DNA from: G963662605 sp963662605
Lineage (GTDB): Bacteria; Bacteroidota; Ignavibacteria; Ignavibacteriales; Ignavibacteriaceae
Direction: 5' to 3'
NCBI GenBank assembly: GCA_963662605.1
Contig: OY759785.1
Location: forward strand, 2,604,001-2,668,000
DNA: 64,000 bases
In this document: positions 17,413 through 26,356 of the stretch, piece by piece
How positions within the stretch are numbered: position 1 is the stretch's first letter
Layout of the letters: every line of letters begins with the position of its first letter
The notes under the pieces: generated by a model
Databases searched by the model: none
Seen by the model: the letters and a program-made list of their open reading frames with translations, nothing else
What the model was told of the DNA's origin: nothing
Translations under genes and position numbers: made by a program

Positions 17413-18402
17413 CTATAATCTATAGATCGCGTTGGCAAAAGCAAGTCCGCCGCCTGAACCCATAAAACAGATCAGGTCGCCTTTCTTTGTAACACCTTCT
17501 CTGAGTGCCTTATCAAGAGCCATCGGTATACAGGCAGAGCCCGTGTAACCGAATTTTTCCATGATGGTATAACCTCTTTTTCTGTCAACGCCGAGATTAT
17601 CCAGTGTCTGCCAGATAGTGTTGATATTAATTTGGGTAAAGAAAAACTGGTCGATATCATTTGGGGATACATTAATCCGTTCACATGATTCTTTTATAAT
17701 CTTCGTCCATACAATCGGATTAATTTCTTTGGGTATTTTTATAACAAATTTCAGCAGGTGATCCTTGTTGTCTAAAACTTCCTGCGAAAGCGGAAGATGA
17801 CTTCCACCCGCATAAATGCCCATCCATTCAGCGTACTGACCATCGGTAAAGAGAGAACTTGTCAGATAGCCTTCACCTTCTTTGTTACTAACGCCGAGAA
17901 TAACTGCTCCGGCTCCGTCGGCAAACAACGTTACTGTTTTTTTATCGGTAAGATTTAGGTATTTACTCATAGCATACGCGCCGATAACCATAACGTAAGA
18001 ATACCGGTCATCAGACTTAATAAACTTCCCTGCCGTATCTAGAGCAGTAACAAATCCCGCGCAGGCAGAATTTAAATCAAATGTACCGGCTTTACTTGCG
18101 CCCAAACGGTATTGAACGAGACTTGCTGTAGATGGTGAGATAAATTCAGGAGTGTCGGTAGAGATGATTAGTAAATCTAATTGATCGGCCGTAAGTCCGG
18201 CAGATTGCAAAGCTTCTTTAGCAGCTTCCATACATAAGTCCGCAGTTGATTGGTTCTCATTACACCAGCGTCTCTCACGGATAGTTAAATTATCTCTGAG
18301 CCAGGTATCAACATCTTCACCTAAAATCTCATTAAAATATGAGTTCGGTACTATTTTTTCCGGAACGTAGGAGCCCGTGCCTATAATAATTGGATTTCGC
18401 AT
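17413..18402 (-). CDS. KAS III-like thiolase-fold enzyme lacking catalytic His and Asn
   Basis: 329 residues, clearly aligned over its length with FabH (beta-ketoacyl-ACP synthase III). The acyl-accepting Cys is present (LNSACAGFV, Cys114). However, the FabH His (in HQAN) is Thr256 here (FFFTQININTI), and the Asn of GNTSAAS is Tyr286 (FGYTGSACIP). Both residues are needed for decarboxylating malonyl-ACP, so ordinary fatty-acid initiation is unlikely. An acyl transfer, a non-decarboxylating Claisen reaction or its reverse (keto-acid cleavage) would fit. It sits between a reductase and a transporter in a cluster that has a separate true thiolase. The name 3-oxoacyl-ACP synthase in databases would be misleading. 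Confidence 0.85.
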   Translation of the reverse strand: MRNPIIIGTGSYVPEKIVPNSYFNEILGEDVDTWLRDNLTIRERRWCNENQSTADLCMEAAKEALQSAGLTADQLDLLIISTDTPEFISPSTASLVQYRLGASKAGTFDLNSACAGFVTALDTAGKFIKSDDRYSYVMVIGAYAMSKYLNLTDKKTVTLFADGAGAVILGVSNKEGEGYLTSSLFTDGQYAEWMGIYAGGSHLPLSQEVLDNKDHLLKFVIKIPKEINPIVWTKIIKESCERINVSPNDIDQFFFTQININTIWQTLDNLGVDRKRGYTIMEKFGYTGSACIPMALDKALREGVTKKGDLICFMGSGGGLAFANAIYRL

Positions 18403-18420
18403 AGCATTTTCTGTTTTTAA

Positions 18421-19164
18421 TTAAAGAATTAGTCCGCCGTCAACGCTGAGGACAGTACCATTAATATAATCCGCTTCGTTACTGCAAAGGAAAACATAAG
18501 CATTTGCTATATCAGACGGCTTTCCCAATCTTCCCAACGGAGCTTTTTCCTCAAGTGATTTAATAACGTTTTCAGGAACGGTTTTAATCATATCTGTAGC
18601 GATGAAGCCGGGAGCAACTGCGTTAACATTAATGCCCTTTCTGCCGAGTTCACGTGCCCAGACTTTTGTCATGCCGATAATACCGGATTTGGTTGCGACA
18701 TAATTGGTTTGTCCGAAATTACCGTATAAGCCGACGACTGACGATGTACTGACGATACGGCCTGATTTTTTCTCTACCATGTATGGAGCAACCGCTTTTG
18801 TACAGTTGAATACTCCGGTCAGGTTTACATTAATAACCGATTGCCACTGTTCGGCTGTCATTTTTAGAAATGAAGAATCGCGCGTAATCCCGGCATTGTT
18901 AATAAGAATATCTATACCGCCGAACGCGTCCACAACTTTTTTAGCTGCTGATTCTGTTGATGGAAGACTGGTCACATCAACTTTTTCAAAAGCGGCCTGA
19001 TGACCGGCTTTCTTCAGTTCCTCAACCAGTGCGTTTCCCTTATCTTCCATAACATCCCAAATAACCACTGTTGCGCCTTCCCCGGCGAATTTTAATACCG
19101 TTTCACGGCCGATACCCTGCGCACCGCCGGTAACAATAGCAACTTTATTTTCCAAGCGTTTCAT
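18421..19164 (-). CDS. short-chain dehydrogenase/reductase, FabG-like
   Basis: 247 residues, standard length. NAD(P) binding motif TGGAQGIGRE at about 12-21, NNAGIT, catalytic Ser in STSSVVG, and YVATKSG for the Tyr/Lys pair. It ends with NGTVLSVDGGLIL as in 3-oxoacyl reductases. It probably interconverts a 3-hydroxyacyl and a 3-oxoacyl thioester. A good ribosome site (AAGGAAG) precedes the ATG. An operator-like palindrome lies 23-42 bases upstream. FabG-like proteins serve both synthesis and breakdown, so direction cannot be told from the sequence. Confidence 0.88.
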   Translation of the reverse strand: MKRLENKVAIVTGGAQGIGRETVLKFAGEGATVVIWDVMEDKGNALVEELKKAGHQAAFEKVDVTSLPSTESAAKKVVDAFGGIDILINNAGITRDSSFLKMTAEQWQSVINVNLTGVFNCTKAVAPYMVEKKSGRIVSTSSVVGLYGNFGQTNYVATKSGIIGMTKVWARELGRKGINVNAVAPGFIATDMIKTVPENVIKSLEEKAPLGRLGKPSDIANAYVFLCSNEADYINGTVLSVDGGLIL

Positions 19165-19178
19165 TTATCTTCCTTAAT

Positions 19179-19208
19179 GTTTTTATCGTTTGATTTTTTT
19201 CAAACGTT
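19179..19208 (-). promoter_or_regulatory. operator-like site upstream of reductase gene
   Basis: CGTTTGA-N6-TCAAACG (19187-19206) forms a 7-6-7 palindrome in the 57-base gap between the GbsR-type regulator and the reductase gene. It shares 13 identical bases (19179-19191) and another 8 (19198-19205), with the same spacing, with the site upstream of the thiolase gene. The regulator encoded next door is the natural candidate to bind it. Confidence 0.6.
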
Positions 19209-19221
19209 GTTATTAAAAAAA

Positions 19222-19728
19222 TTACTTTCTTTTTTTACTATCGGTTTTTTGCATTAGTCTATTCCGCTCGTCAATCCACTCGGCAAGAAAATTTCTATAG
19301 TGTTTTTCCATGAGCTTATAGAAATGCAGCATATCGTCTATTCTACCGGCAAGGACTTTCTCGTCAGCCGGGACTTTTTCTTTAATATATGAAGCGATGC
19401 GCGTATTGTTTTTGATAAGTTCAAGATTATTCCGAAAAGCGTTTTCAAATATTTCAGGCTCTATCTCATAATAGTCTTTGCGGTTATTTTCCGGCTCCCA
19501 TACTTTTCTGATAAGTTTGCGGTCCCGCAATCTGCGAACGATTTGACTTACCGGTCCCTTGCTTCTCCCCAGCTGCCTTGTAATTTCATCGAGAGATAAG
19601 GGTTTTGGGGAATAGATCAACAGAGCGACAACATATCCCATAAGTTTATTCAAACCGAAAGCCTTATAAGCTTCTCCGAAGTTTTGGATTATTTCTTTGC
19701 GGACTCGCTCTTCATGTGTCATTCTCAT
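19222..19728 (-). CDS. GbsR/MarR-type transcriptional regulator
   Basis: 168 residues. A winged helix at about 30-100 has the pattern LSLDEITRQLGRSKGPVSQIVRRLRDRKLIRKVW. A helical C-terminal half, probably for dimerisation, ends in a basic tail. This matches the GbsR group of the MarR superfamily, known to repress transport or metabolic genes in response to a small ligand. The start codon overlaps the thiolase stop by one base (TAATG), so the two are translationally coupled. The regulator lies inside the cluster it probably controls, flanked by matching palindromes before the thiolase and reductase genes. Confidence 0.83.
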   Translation of the reverse strand: MRMTHEERVRKEIIQNFGEAYKAFGLNKLMGYVVALLIYSPKPLSLDEITRQLGRSKGPVSQIVRRLRDRKLIRKVWEPENNRKDYYEIEPEIFENAFRNNLELIKNNTRIASYIKEKVPADEKVLAGRIDDMLHFYKLMEKHYRNFLAEWIDERNRLMQKTDSKKRK

Positions 19729-20909
19729 TATCCTTTATAGTTTTTTACAATTAAAGCCGCACCTTCACCGCCACCAATGCATAATGAAGCTAATCCATAT
19801 GTTGAATTTCTTCTTTTCATTTCATATAATAAAGTTGTCAATATTCTTGCCCCGCTCGCACCGATAGGATGCCCTAATGCGATTGCCCCTCCGTTAACAT
19901 TTACATTTTCTTCCGTTAATCCTAATATTTTACCAACCGCGAGAGAAACAACCGCAAAGGCTTCGTTCAATTCAAAGAGATCAATTTCATGCAGCTTCAA
20001 CCCGGCCTTGGCCATCACTTTCTTAATTGCATCGGCCGGAGCTGTGGTAAACTGTACAGGAGCTTTAGCAGCGGATGCTTGCGCAACTATTTCTGCCAAA
20101 GGCGTATAACCAAGTTCAAGAGCTTTGTCTTCCGACATTATCATAACTGCAGCTGCTCCGTCGTTAAGACTGGAAGCGTTGGCGGCAGTAACAACTCCGT
20201 CTTTTTCGAATACCGGCTTTAAATGCGGTATCTTGTCAAAGTTAACTTTGCCCGGTCCCTCATCAGTATCGAATACGGACTCACCGGCTTTTGTCTTAAT
20301 GTGCACGGGAGCGATTTCGTCTTTAAACTTGCCGTCGGCAATTGCCTGAATTGCGCGTTTAAATGACTGAATGGCAAAACGATCCAACTCTTCGCGTGTA
20401 AGATTGTATTCTTTGGCGGTCAGTTCGGCGCAGCTGCCCATATGCATATTCGAATATACATCAGTCAAGCCGTCCAGTAACACGGAATCAAAAACAGTCG
20501 AATTTCCCAAACGGAAACCGTTTCTTGCACCCTTTAAAATATAAGGCGCGTTAGTCATGCTCTCCTGCCCGCCTGCAATGATAACGTCCGCATCGCCGGA
20601 CTGAATAGCCTGTGCTGCAAGCATAACGGATTTCAAACCGCTGCCGCAGAGTTTGTTAACGGTGAATGTTTCAACGGTATCAGGAAGTCCGGCATAAATT
20701 GCAGCCTGACGTGCAGGAGCCTGTCCGATTCCCGCACTGAGAACATTGCCCATGATGACTTCATTGACTTTCGTTTTCTCAATTCCAGATTCATCAAGAA
20801 CAGCTTTGATAGCGAAACTACCAAGCTGAGGTGCTGAGAAGTTTGATAGAGAGCCGTTGAAAGAGCCGGTAGCAATTCTTTTTGCGTGTGTGATTACAAT
20901 TTTTTTCAT
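19728..20909 (-). CDS. acetyl-CoA C-acetyltransferase (thiolase)
   Basis: About 393 residues; ATG at 20909 is chosen over an upstream TTG because the protein then begins MKKIVITHAKRIATG as in other thiolases. The catalytic set is complete: nucleophile Cys in NKLCGSGLKSV (about 87), His in ALGHPIGASGARIL and the second Cys in SLCIGGGEGAA. It joins or splits acetyl-CoA and acyl-CoA. It is the second gene of the cluster after the lactonase, and the regulator follows with a one-base overlap. Confidence 0.93.
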   Translation of the reverse strand: MKKIVITHAKRIATGSFNGSLSNFSAPQLGSFAIKAVLDESGIEKTKVNEVIMGNVLSAGIGQAPARQAAIYAGLPDTVETFTVNKLCGSGLKSVMLAAQAIQSGDADVIIAGGQESMTNAPYILKGARNGFRLGNSTVFDSVLLDGLTDVYSNMHMGSCAELTAKEYNLTREELDRFAIQSFKRAIQAIADGKFKDEIAPVHIKTKAGESVFDTDEGPGKVNFDKIPHLKPVFEKDGVVTAANASSLNDGAAAVMIMSEDKALELGYTPLAEIVAQASAAKAPVQFTTAPADAIKKVMAKAGLKLHEIDLFELNEAFAVVSLAVGKILGLTEENVNVNGGAIALGHPIGASGARILTTLLYEMKRRNSTYGLASLCIGGGEGAALIVKNYKG

Positions 20910-20932
20910 ACTTAATCTCGTATTCAAGGAAA

Positions 20933-20960
20933 GTTTTTATCGTTTTAAAAGTTTCAAACT
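20933..20960 (-). promoter_or_regulatory. operator-like site upstream of thiolase gene
   Basis: This site lies 24-51 bases upstream of the thiolase start. It matches the site before the reductase gene over two blocks (20933-20945 and 20952-20959) with identical spacing. The palindrome is imperfect here: CGTTTTA-N6-TCAAACT (20941-20960). Overlapping it is a second short palindrome, AAAAGTTT-C-AAACTTTT (20947-20963). Confidence 0.58.
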
Positions 20961-21026
20961 TTTGATATGATAAAAATTATAATAATCGGAAATCATTTCC
21001 AAATGAAATCTTTCATTCCGTAAAAA

Positions 21027-22109
21027 TTATTTTAAGGGGAGGGTCAAAACCCAGAATGGTTGTTCGCCTACCGTGACTTTCTTCATGGGCGACAAGGTAC
21101 CGTCTGCCTGATCAACTTTATGGATGGCAATTTGTGTCCCCGACTCATCGGATGCAATCATATACCTCCCTGTTGAATTAAACGCGAAAGAACGGGGTTT
21201 GCTGATGGTTGGGTATATGCCTTGCAAGTGCAGTAAACGGCTGTTTTTATTTATGCGATATACGGCTATGCTGTTATGTCCCCTGTTTGAAGCATACAAA
21301 AATCTGCTGTCCGGTGAAAGATGGATGTCTGCTGATTTGCTTTCATTTCTTCCGCCCGAAGGTAAAGTTGACAATTCCTGTAATTTTGAGATAACTCCTG
21401 TTTCAGGCATGTATGAATACACCGTTACTGAGTTCGCAGTTTCGTTTATAACATACATTCTGTTGTGGAGCTCATCAAGAATAAAATGACGCGGCTCAGT
21501 CCCCTTTGGAGTAATCACATCGGCATTTTTGATTTCCGTTAATACACCGGATGATGAATCGAAGCTATAACAATATATTTTATCCCCGCCCTTATCGGTA
21601 ATATATGCCAGTTTATTTGCCTGATTCAAATGAATCGCGTGCGGATTGACAAAGCCGGATATTACCTGAATCGGGGAGTCTTTCAAACTACCGTCCTTGT
21701 TTATCCCGTATACGGCCGCCTGCCCTGAATGATAATATACAGTCAGTAAGAATTTACCTGCTTTATCCACCTCAAGATTAACCGGATTATTGACCGCCTG
21801 AATGCGGTTGATGAATTTCAGCCTGCCTGTTTTTTTATCAACCCGGTAAGCTGAAAAGGAGTTGGTTTCTCTTTCACTTACATAAAGGAATTTGTGATTC
21901 GAAGAGAATGCCATTGAAGCCGGTCCACCGGGACATGGAATGCTATCTTGAACGCTTAATTTGCCGGAAGCATTATCAAGATAATAGATAAGAAGTGCAT
22001 TGCCTCCACGTATGGAGATATAGACAACATCTTTGGATGATGCCGCAGTCAAATCTGCGAACATGACGAATAAATAGCACAATATAAAGGAAAGGACAAT
22101 TCTACGCAT
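21027..22109 (-). CDS. secreted lactonase-family beta-propeller
   Basis: 360 residues. A signal peptide at about 1-23 is followed by a seven-bladed propeller of the 6-phosphogluconolactonase type. Repeated blade motifs include KFLYVSERETNSFSAYRVD, VNPHAIHLNQANKLAYITD, GTEPRHFILDELHNRMYVIN and DSRFLYASNRGHNSIAVYRI. The motif GTEPRHF is characteristic of this lactonase family. Export makes a role in central pentose metabolism unlikely. Hydrolysis of an outside lactone is possible, and it would fit the following acyl-metabolism genes, but the link is inferred from position alone. Confidence 0.8.
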   Translation of the reverse strand: MRRIVLSFILCYLFVMFADLTAASSKDVVYISIRGGNALLIYYLDNASGKLSVQDSIPCPGGPASMAFSSNHKFLYVSERETNSFSAYRVDKKTGRLKFINRIQAVNNPVNLEVDKAGKFLLTVYYHSGQAAVYGINKDGSLKDSPIQVISGFVNPHAIHLNQANKLAYITDKGGDKIYCYSFDSSSGVLTEIKNADVITPKGTEPRHFILDELHNRMYVINETANSVTVYSYMPETGVISKLQELSTLPSGGRNESKSADIHLSPDSRFLYASNRGHNSIAVYRINKNSRLLHLQGIYPTISKPRSFAFNSTGRYMIASDESGTQIAIHKVDQADGTLSPMKKVTVGEQPFWVLTLPLK

Positions 22110-22175
22110 GCGAATGTTTTTAGGCTTTTGAGTAATTACTGTCCCAAAATAATAAAATTTTGTACGCGCAAGGAT

Positions 22176-22208
22176 ATAAAAAAAGCCTCCCGATTTTTCG
22201 AGAGGCTC
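22176..22208 (-). terminator. strong intrinsic terminator of peptidase gene
   Basis: The stem AGCCTCCCGA / TCGAGAGGCT (22184-22207, one mismatch) has a loop of four. On the minus strand it is followed by a run of T residues. It lies 18 bases after the C1 peptidase stop. Confidence 0.88.
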
Positions 22209-22224
22209 TAAAACGTTCCGAATA

Positions 22225-24741
22225 TTATTTAATCAAAACCATCTTTTTCATTTCGGAAAAGTTCCCCGCACTCAACCGGTAGAAATAAATTCCACTGGAT
22301 AAGTTAGAGGCGTTGAATTCAGCGAAATACTCGCCTGCCGGTTTTTGCTCATCAACCAATGACACCACTTCATTACCAAGCAGGTCATATACTTTCAGCG
22401 TAACATGAGAGTTATGCTGTACGGCATAGTTAATAACCGTTGAAGGATTGAATGGGTTCGGATAATTCTGTCCCAGAGCAAAAGACTTAGCTTCCTTATT
22501 ACCATCATGATCTACCACAGTGAGGTTTTTCGTGTAAATAATCGAACTGCCGTTTGCAATTAGATGAGCGGCCGGAGCACCCTCGGCTACCCATAGCACT
22601 GCCATAGTGTCCTCTTTTTGAATAGCAGATTTGATATTATTTCTTGTAGCAGTAACTCCAAAGTTTTTATAGTTCATAACTATCGAATTATCAGCCTTAT
22701 TAAATATCAACTGGAATGAATTGGTTGTATCTCCGGTCTTTTGAAATGATCCGATGTTAATCCATGATAAAACGAACTTATCCGATGCGGCTTTGTACAC
22801 GACTTTTCCTCCTCCATAACCATCAGTATTGTCAAGATCAAAGTCATCATATGCCACAGCAATGGCATTTGGGAACACTTTATTTTCCGGCGGGAAATAC
22901 GTCGGATCAAAACAACCTAAGGAATTGCTTGCAAATTCTCCGTTCAACGCACCATTGATTTTCTGGTTCGAAAAACTAATCAAGCCATTTGCACCAACAT
23001 ATAAAGAATCAAATGTCTTACCATAAAAATCAAAACTGAATCCAATCGGAATTTTATTTGTCGAAAATCCGTCATCCTTAACCGCAGTATTAGATAGATG
23101 CGTTATTGACTTACCTGAAGAATCAATATTACTCCATGCTGTTATCGCTGTCCCCGTAGACGCAATATCAACCCAGTTGTATGCTTGAGTATTAACACTG
23201 TAATTGCTGGAATTTATCATCGTAATCTTAAAACTCCATATATTCGACCAATTGTCCGTAGCTGCATCAGCAACTTTCCAGAAATATATCCTGTTTTTTG
23301 CAAGTTCCGGCAAAGTGACTGATGTACCGTCAATGGTTGAAGAGTACACTACGTTATTATCAAAATTCAGATCATCAGTTGAGACTTTTACACGATAGGC
23401 ACTGGATCCGGACGAGACCCAGGTTAAAACGGGCTTTGGATCTATACCTGCATCACCGTTGGTAGGGGTTGTGAGGTTAACTTTTGCAGTAACCGTTGCG
23501 GGAGTCAAGCTTAAACTAAATGTTTTCGTTTCAGTAGTTTTAAGTGTTACCGAAGATGTTATGCCATATACGGTAGTATTGTTTAATATATCTATCACAT
23601 AAAATGAATCAATCTTTGCCGAATAGTTGTCCGATTTAGAGTCTGCGACGGTCAGATTTATCGTGGATGCTGTCCCAGCCTTAAGAGCAGAATAGAAATC
23701 AGTCAAATCAAAAATGATGTTAGTTGACGGGAAAGCACGATTAACAGATGTTTTTGTTGTAAAGCTTTCGTCAATACTCAGGGTCGGAGTCGCCACGTCA
23801 CCCAGACTTGCTATAAGCGAGACATAACCACGCGAACTATGTGTGATCTTCAGTTTCGCTTTTAAAAGCGGAGTGTAATTGGTTCTGTTATTAATCATAA
23901 CAGCTGATCCCTGTGAAAGATAATTATCCATCAATGCTTTATAGGAAATCCAGGCATACCCGTTGATTCCCCAACCGGTACCCCATGAATTTACCAGCTT
24001 AAATGCTCCATAGCCGTCAGCAGTTAATAACGAATCGTTATATCCAACGACGGTAACTGCATGTCCGCCGCGATTTGTTCCTGTTCTCTGCGACGCGCAG
24101 TATACATAATTATACGATGAAATATCATCAAAGTTACCATATACCTGAATAGTGATAGTGGCAACTTTTCCGCTTGCCAGAATTTCACGAATTGTGTTAA
24201 CCCCTGACATATTGGTAGTATTAATTAAGTAGGCATCCATTGAGCGATAGTTGATAGCATTGTTAAATGCGTTTTCGGATGCTAAGGAATAGTAGTCGGA
24301 TGCTGAAATCGGGCAATCGGATACAGGAGCGCAGCCTCTTTCAATGAGAAACGCTGCAGCGTTAGAGATAGTAGCACCGCTGTCAACTCCGTTATTAATG
24401 CCATTATATAAAAATGTCGGGCTGAATATGTGTGCATTTGAACTTAAGTCCCAACCTTTTTCCCTGCCGACTTCAAATGTTTTGGCATAATATCCTACCG
24501 ACCAGGCAACGCAGCTTCCAAGGCTTCCCTGATTTCCGACTGCTGGCATTTTGTTCGACCAATCAACCGAACTCGGAAGGATTGTTGTTTTTGCCAAAGA
24601 TTTGTAAGGTTTAATCCAGCTAACCTTGCTTAAATCTTCAGCAATCAAACCGGTCGGATGCAATTCCTGAGCAAAAGCGGCTGAAGAAAATGTTATAACA
24701 ATAAACAAACAACCAAAAAACAGATTTTGGTAACGACTCAT
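22225..24741 (-). CDS. secreted papain-like (C1) peptidase with T9SS sorting domain
   Basis: 838 residues. A signal peptide (about 1-24) is followed by a C1-family catalytic domain at about 55-275: oxyanion Gln and nucleophile Cys in VGNQGSLGSCVAWS (Cys near 77), His in RGGHAVTVVGYND (about 227) and Asn in LVNSWGTGWGINGYAW (about 251). No clear inhibitory propeptide is seen. A middle part has fibronectin-like and beta-sandwich stretches (TPTNGDAGIDPKPVLTW), then a region of about 200 residues with FSFDFYGKTFDSLYVGANG. The last 80 residues are the type IX sorting domain (QNYPNPFNPSTVINY). It is probably a surface or released protease. Confidence 0.9.
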   Translation of the reverse strand: MSRYQNLFFGCLFIVITFSSAAFAQELHPTGLIAEDLSKVSWIKPYKSLAKTTILPSSVDWSNKMPAVGNQGSLGSCVAWSVGYYAKTFEVGREKGWDLSSNAHIFSPTFLYNGINNGVDSGATISNAAAFLIERGCAPVSDCPISASDYYSLASENAFNNAINYRSMDAYLINTTNMSGVNTIREILASGKVATITIQVYGNFDDISSYNYVYCASQRTGTNRGGHAVTVVGYNDSLLTADGYGAFKLVNSWGTGWGINGYAWISYKALMDNYLSQGSAVMINNRTNYTPLLKAKLKITHSSRGYVSLIASLGDVATPTLSIDESFTTKTSVNRAFPSTNIIFDLTDFYSALKAGTASTINLTVADSKSDNYSAKIDSFYVIDILNNTTVYGITSSVTLKTTETKTFSLSLTPATVTAKVNLTTPTNGDAGIDPKPVLTWVSSGSSAYRVKVSTDDLNFDNNVVYSSTIDGTSVTLPELAKNRIYFWKVADAATDNWSNIWSFKITMINSSNYSVNTQAYNWVDIASTGTAITAWSNIDSSGKSITHLSNTAVKDDGFSTNKIPIGFSFDFYGKTFDSLYVGANGLISFSNQKINGALNGEFASNSLGCFDPTYFPPENKVFPNAIAVAYDDFDLDNTDGYGGGKVVYKAASDKFVLSWINIGSFQKTGDTTNSFQLIFNKADNSIVMNYKNFGVTATRNNIKSAIQKEDTMAVLWVAEGAPAAHLIANGSSIIYTKNLTVVDHDGNKEAKSFALGQNYPNPFNPSTVINYAVQHNSHVTLKVYDLLGNEVVSLVDEQKPAGEYFAEFNASNLSSGIYFYRLSAGNFSEMKKMVLIK

Positions 24742-25055
24742 TGTGTTACTTTCCTAATATTACTAAAACTATGGAAGTTATTATACCCTAAACCACCCGT
24801 GCGAATTGAAACAATTCGCATTTTAATGTAATAGTTATAAAACTTTCAATCAAGTGAGAAATCTTTATTCTTGTTGAAAATCACTATTTTTCACACCATT
24901 TGAGGTTAAATTTTGTTCATTTGCATATTAAGCAGGATAAATGAATAATCGCCCAACAATCCTCAATTTTTCGATCGTCTGAAAAGTTAGTAAGTTTCTA
25001 ATTGCTTATATAAAGATTTTAACGTTTATATCACGGTAAATACAATTGAGATGAC
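24742..25055. other. divergent intergenic region
   Basis: 314 bases of AT-rich sequence between the peptidase and serine dehydratase genes. No gene, RNA or convincing palindrome was seen. It must hold two divergent promoters. Confidence 0.45.
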
Positions 25056-26246
25056 ATGGAATCAATAAAAGAGATATATCGAATAGGTAATGGACCATCG
25101 AGCAGCCACACGATGGGACCGAAGCGTGCCGCTGCAATTTTTAACGAAAAAAATCCTGATGCAAGTTCATTCAGAGCAATACTATTCGGAAGTCTGGCCG
25201 CCACCGGCAAGGGACACTTGACCGACAAAGTGATTATTGAGTCCTTATCTCCGAAGCCGGTTGAGGTAATTTGGAAACCGGAAGAGTTTTTAACCCGGCA
25301 TCCGAACGCGATGAGATTGGAAGCGCTAAATGACGCATCGGAAGTAACAAGCTCATGGACAGTCTACAGTGTCGGCGGTGGTAAAATTATTGACGATGAG
25401 TATCAGAAGGGTTCTGATTCCGTCTATAAGCTCACGACGATAAGTGATATTCTTGATTGGACTATAAAGAACGGAGGTTCATTTTGGGAGTATGTCGAAG
25501 AAGTTGAAGGACAGCAGATTTACGATTATCTCGCTGACGTATGGCACGTGATGAAGGAATCCATTAAGCGCGGAATCGAAAACGAGGGTATCCTACCCGG
25601 AGGTCTGAACTTGCGGAGAAAAGCAGCATCGTATCACGTAAAAGCCAAAAACTATTCCGGCTCCCTAAAAGAAAAAACTCTAGTATTTACCTATGCCCTC
25701 GCCGTTACGGAGGAAAACGCCTCCGGCGGCATTATTGTCACTGCCCCGACATGTGGGTCATCCGGGGTACTACCCGCCGTCTTAAAGCGAATGGAAGAAA
25801 GTTTTGAGTTTCCGGAAAAGAAAATACTTAAAGCTTTGGCAACTGCCGGACTATTCGGCAATGTCGTTAAGGCAAACGCGTCAATTTCCGGTGCTAAAGT
25901 CGGATGTCAGGGCGAAATCGGAACGGCGTGCGCAATGGCTTCTGCTGCTGTTACTCAACTGCTCGGCGGGACTCCCCCTCAAATCGAATATGCCGCTGAA
26001 ATGGGTATTGAACACCATCTCGGCTTAACATGTGACCCAATAAACGGCCTGGTGCAGGTACCCTGTATTGAACGAAATGCGTTTGCAGCTGAGCGGGCTT
26101 TTAATACGGCTACTTTTGCTTTGCTTTCAGATGGACAGCATATCGTCTCCTTTGATAAAATAGTAAGAACAATGAAGCAAACCGGACACGACCTGCCAAG
26201 GATTTATAAGGAAACTTCAGAAGGTGGAATTGCACTCTTTCATTAA
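25056..26246 (+). CDS. sdaA: L-serine ammonia-lyase, single-chain iron-sulfur type
   Basis: 396 residues; deaminates L-serine to pyruvate and ammonia in the cytoplasm. The N-terminal beta-domain begins MESIKEIYRIGNGPSSSHTMGP, the family signature. The catalytic domain has TAPTCGSSGVLPAVL and the three conserved Cys that hold the 4Fe-4S cluster: VGCQGEIG, LTCDPINGL and VPCIERNA. The final Cys tail of some bacterial forms is replaced here by ETSEGGIALFH. Both domains are on one chain, unlike the split Bacillus SdaAA/SdaAB. An oxygen-sensitive cluster fits an anaerobic or microaerobic life. Confidence 0.93.
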   Translation: MESIKEIYRIGNGPSSSHTMGPKRAAAIFNEKNPDASSFRAILFGSLAATGKGHLTDKVIIESLSPKPVEVIWKPEEFLTRHPNAMRLEALNDASEVTSSWTVYSVGGGKIIDDEYQKGSDSVYKLTTISDILDWTIKNGGSFWEYVEEVEGQQIYDYLADVWHVMKESIKRGIENEGILPGGLNLRRKAASYHVKAKNYSGSLKEKTLVFTYALAVTEENASGGIIVTAPTCGSSGVLPAVLKRMEESFEFPEKKILKALATAGLFGNVVKANASISGAKVGCQGEIGTACAMASAAVTQLLGGTPPQIEYAAEMGIEHHLGLTCDPINGLVQVPCIERNAFAAERAFNTATFALLSDGQHIVSFDKIVRTMKQTGHDLPRIYKETSEGGIALFH

Positions 26247-26356
26247 ATCCCACGTACATGGCGGAAATATATTCGCCTTCTTTTTGTAGATTACAAGTAG
26301 GGATTATAATTTTTATAATAGAATATAGAATCATCATAGAGGAAATAATTTCTTCA

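Noticed and set aside
26258..26356. Upstream 33 residues as part of the L,D-transpeptidase
   Set aside because: They are rich in Ile and bear no signal features; the ATG at 26357 gives a proper lipoprotein signal.
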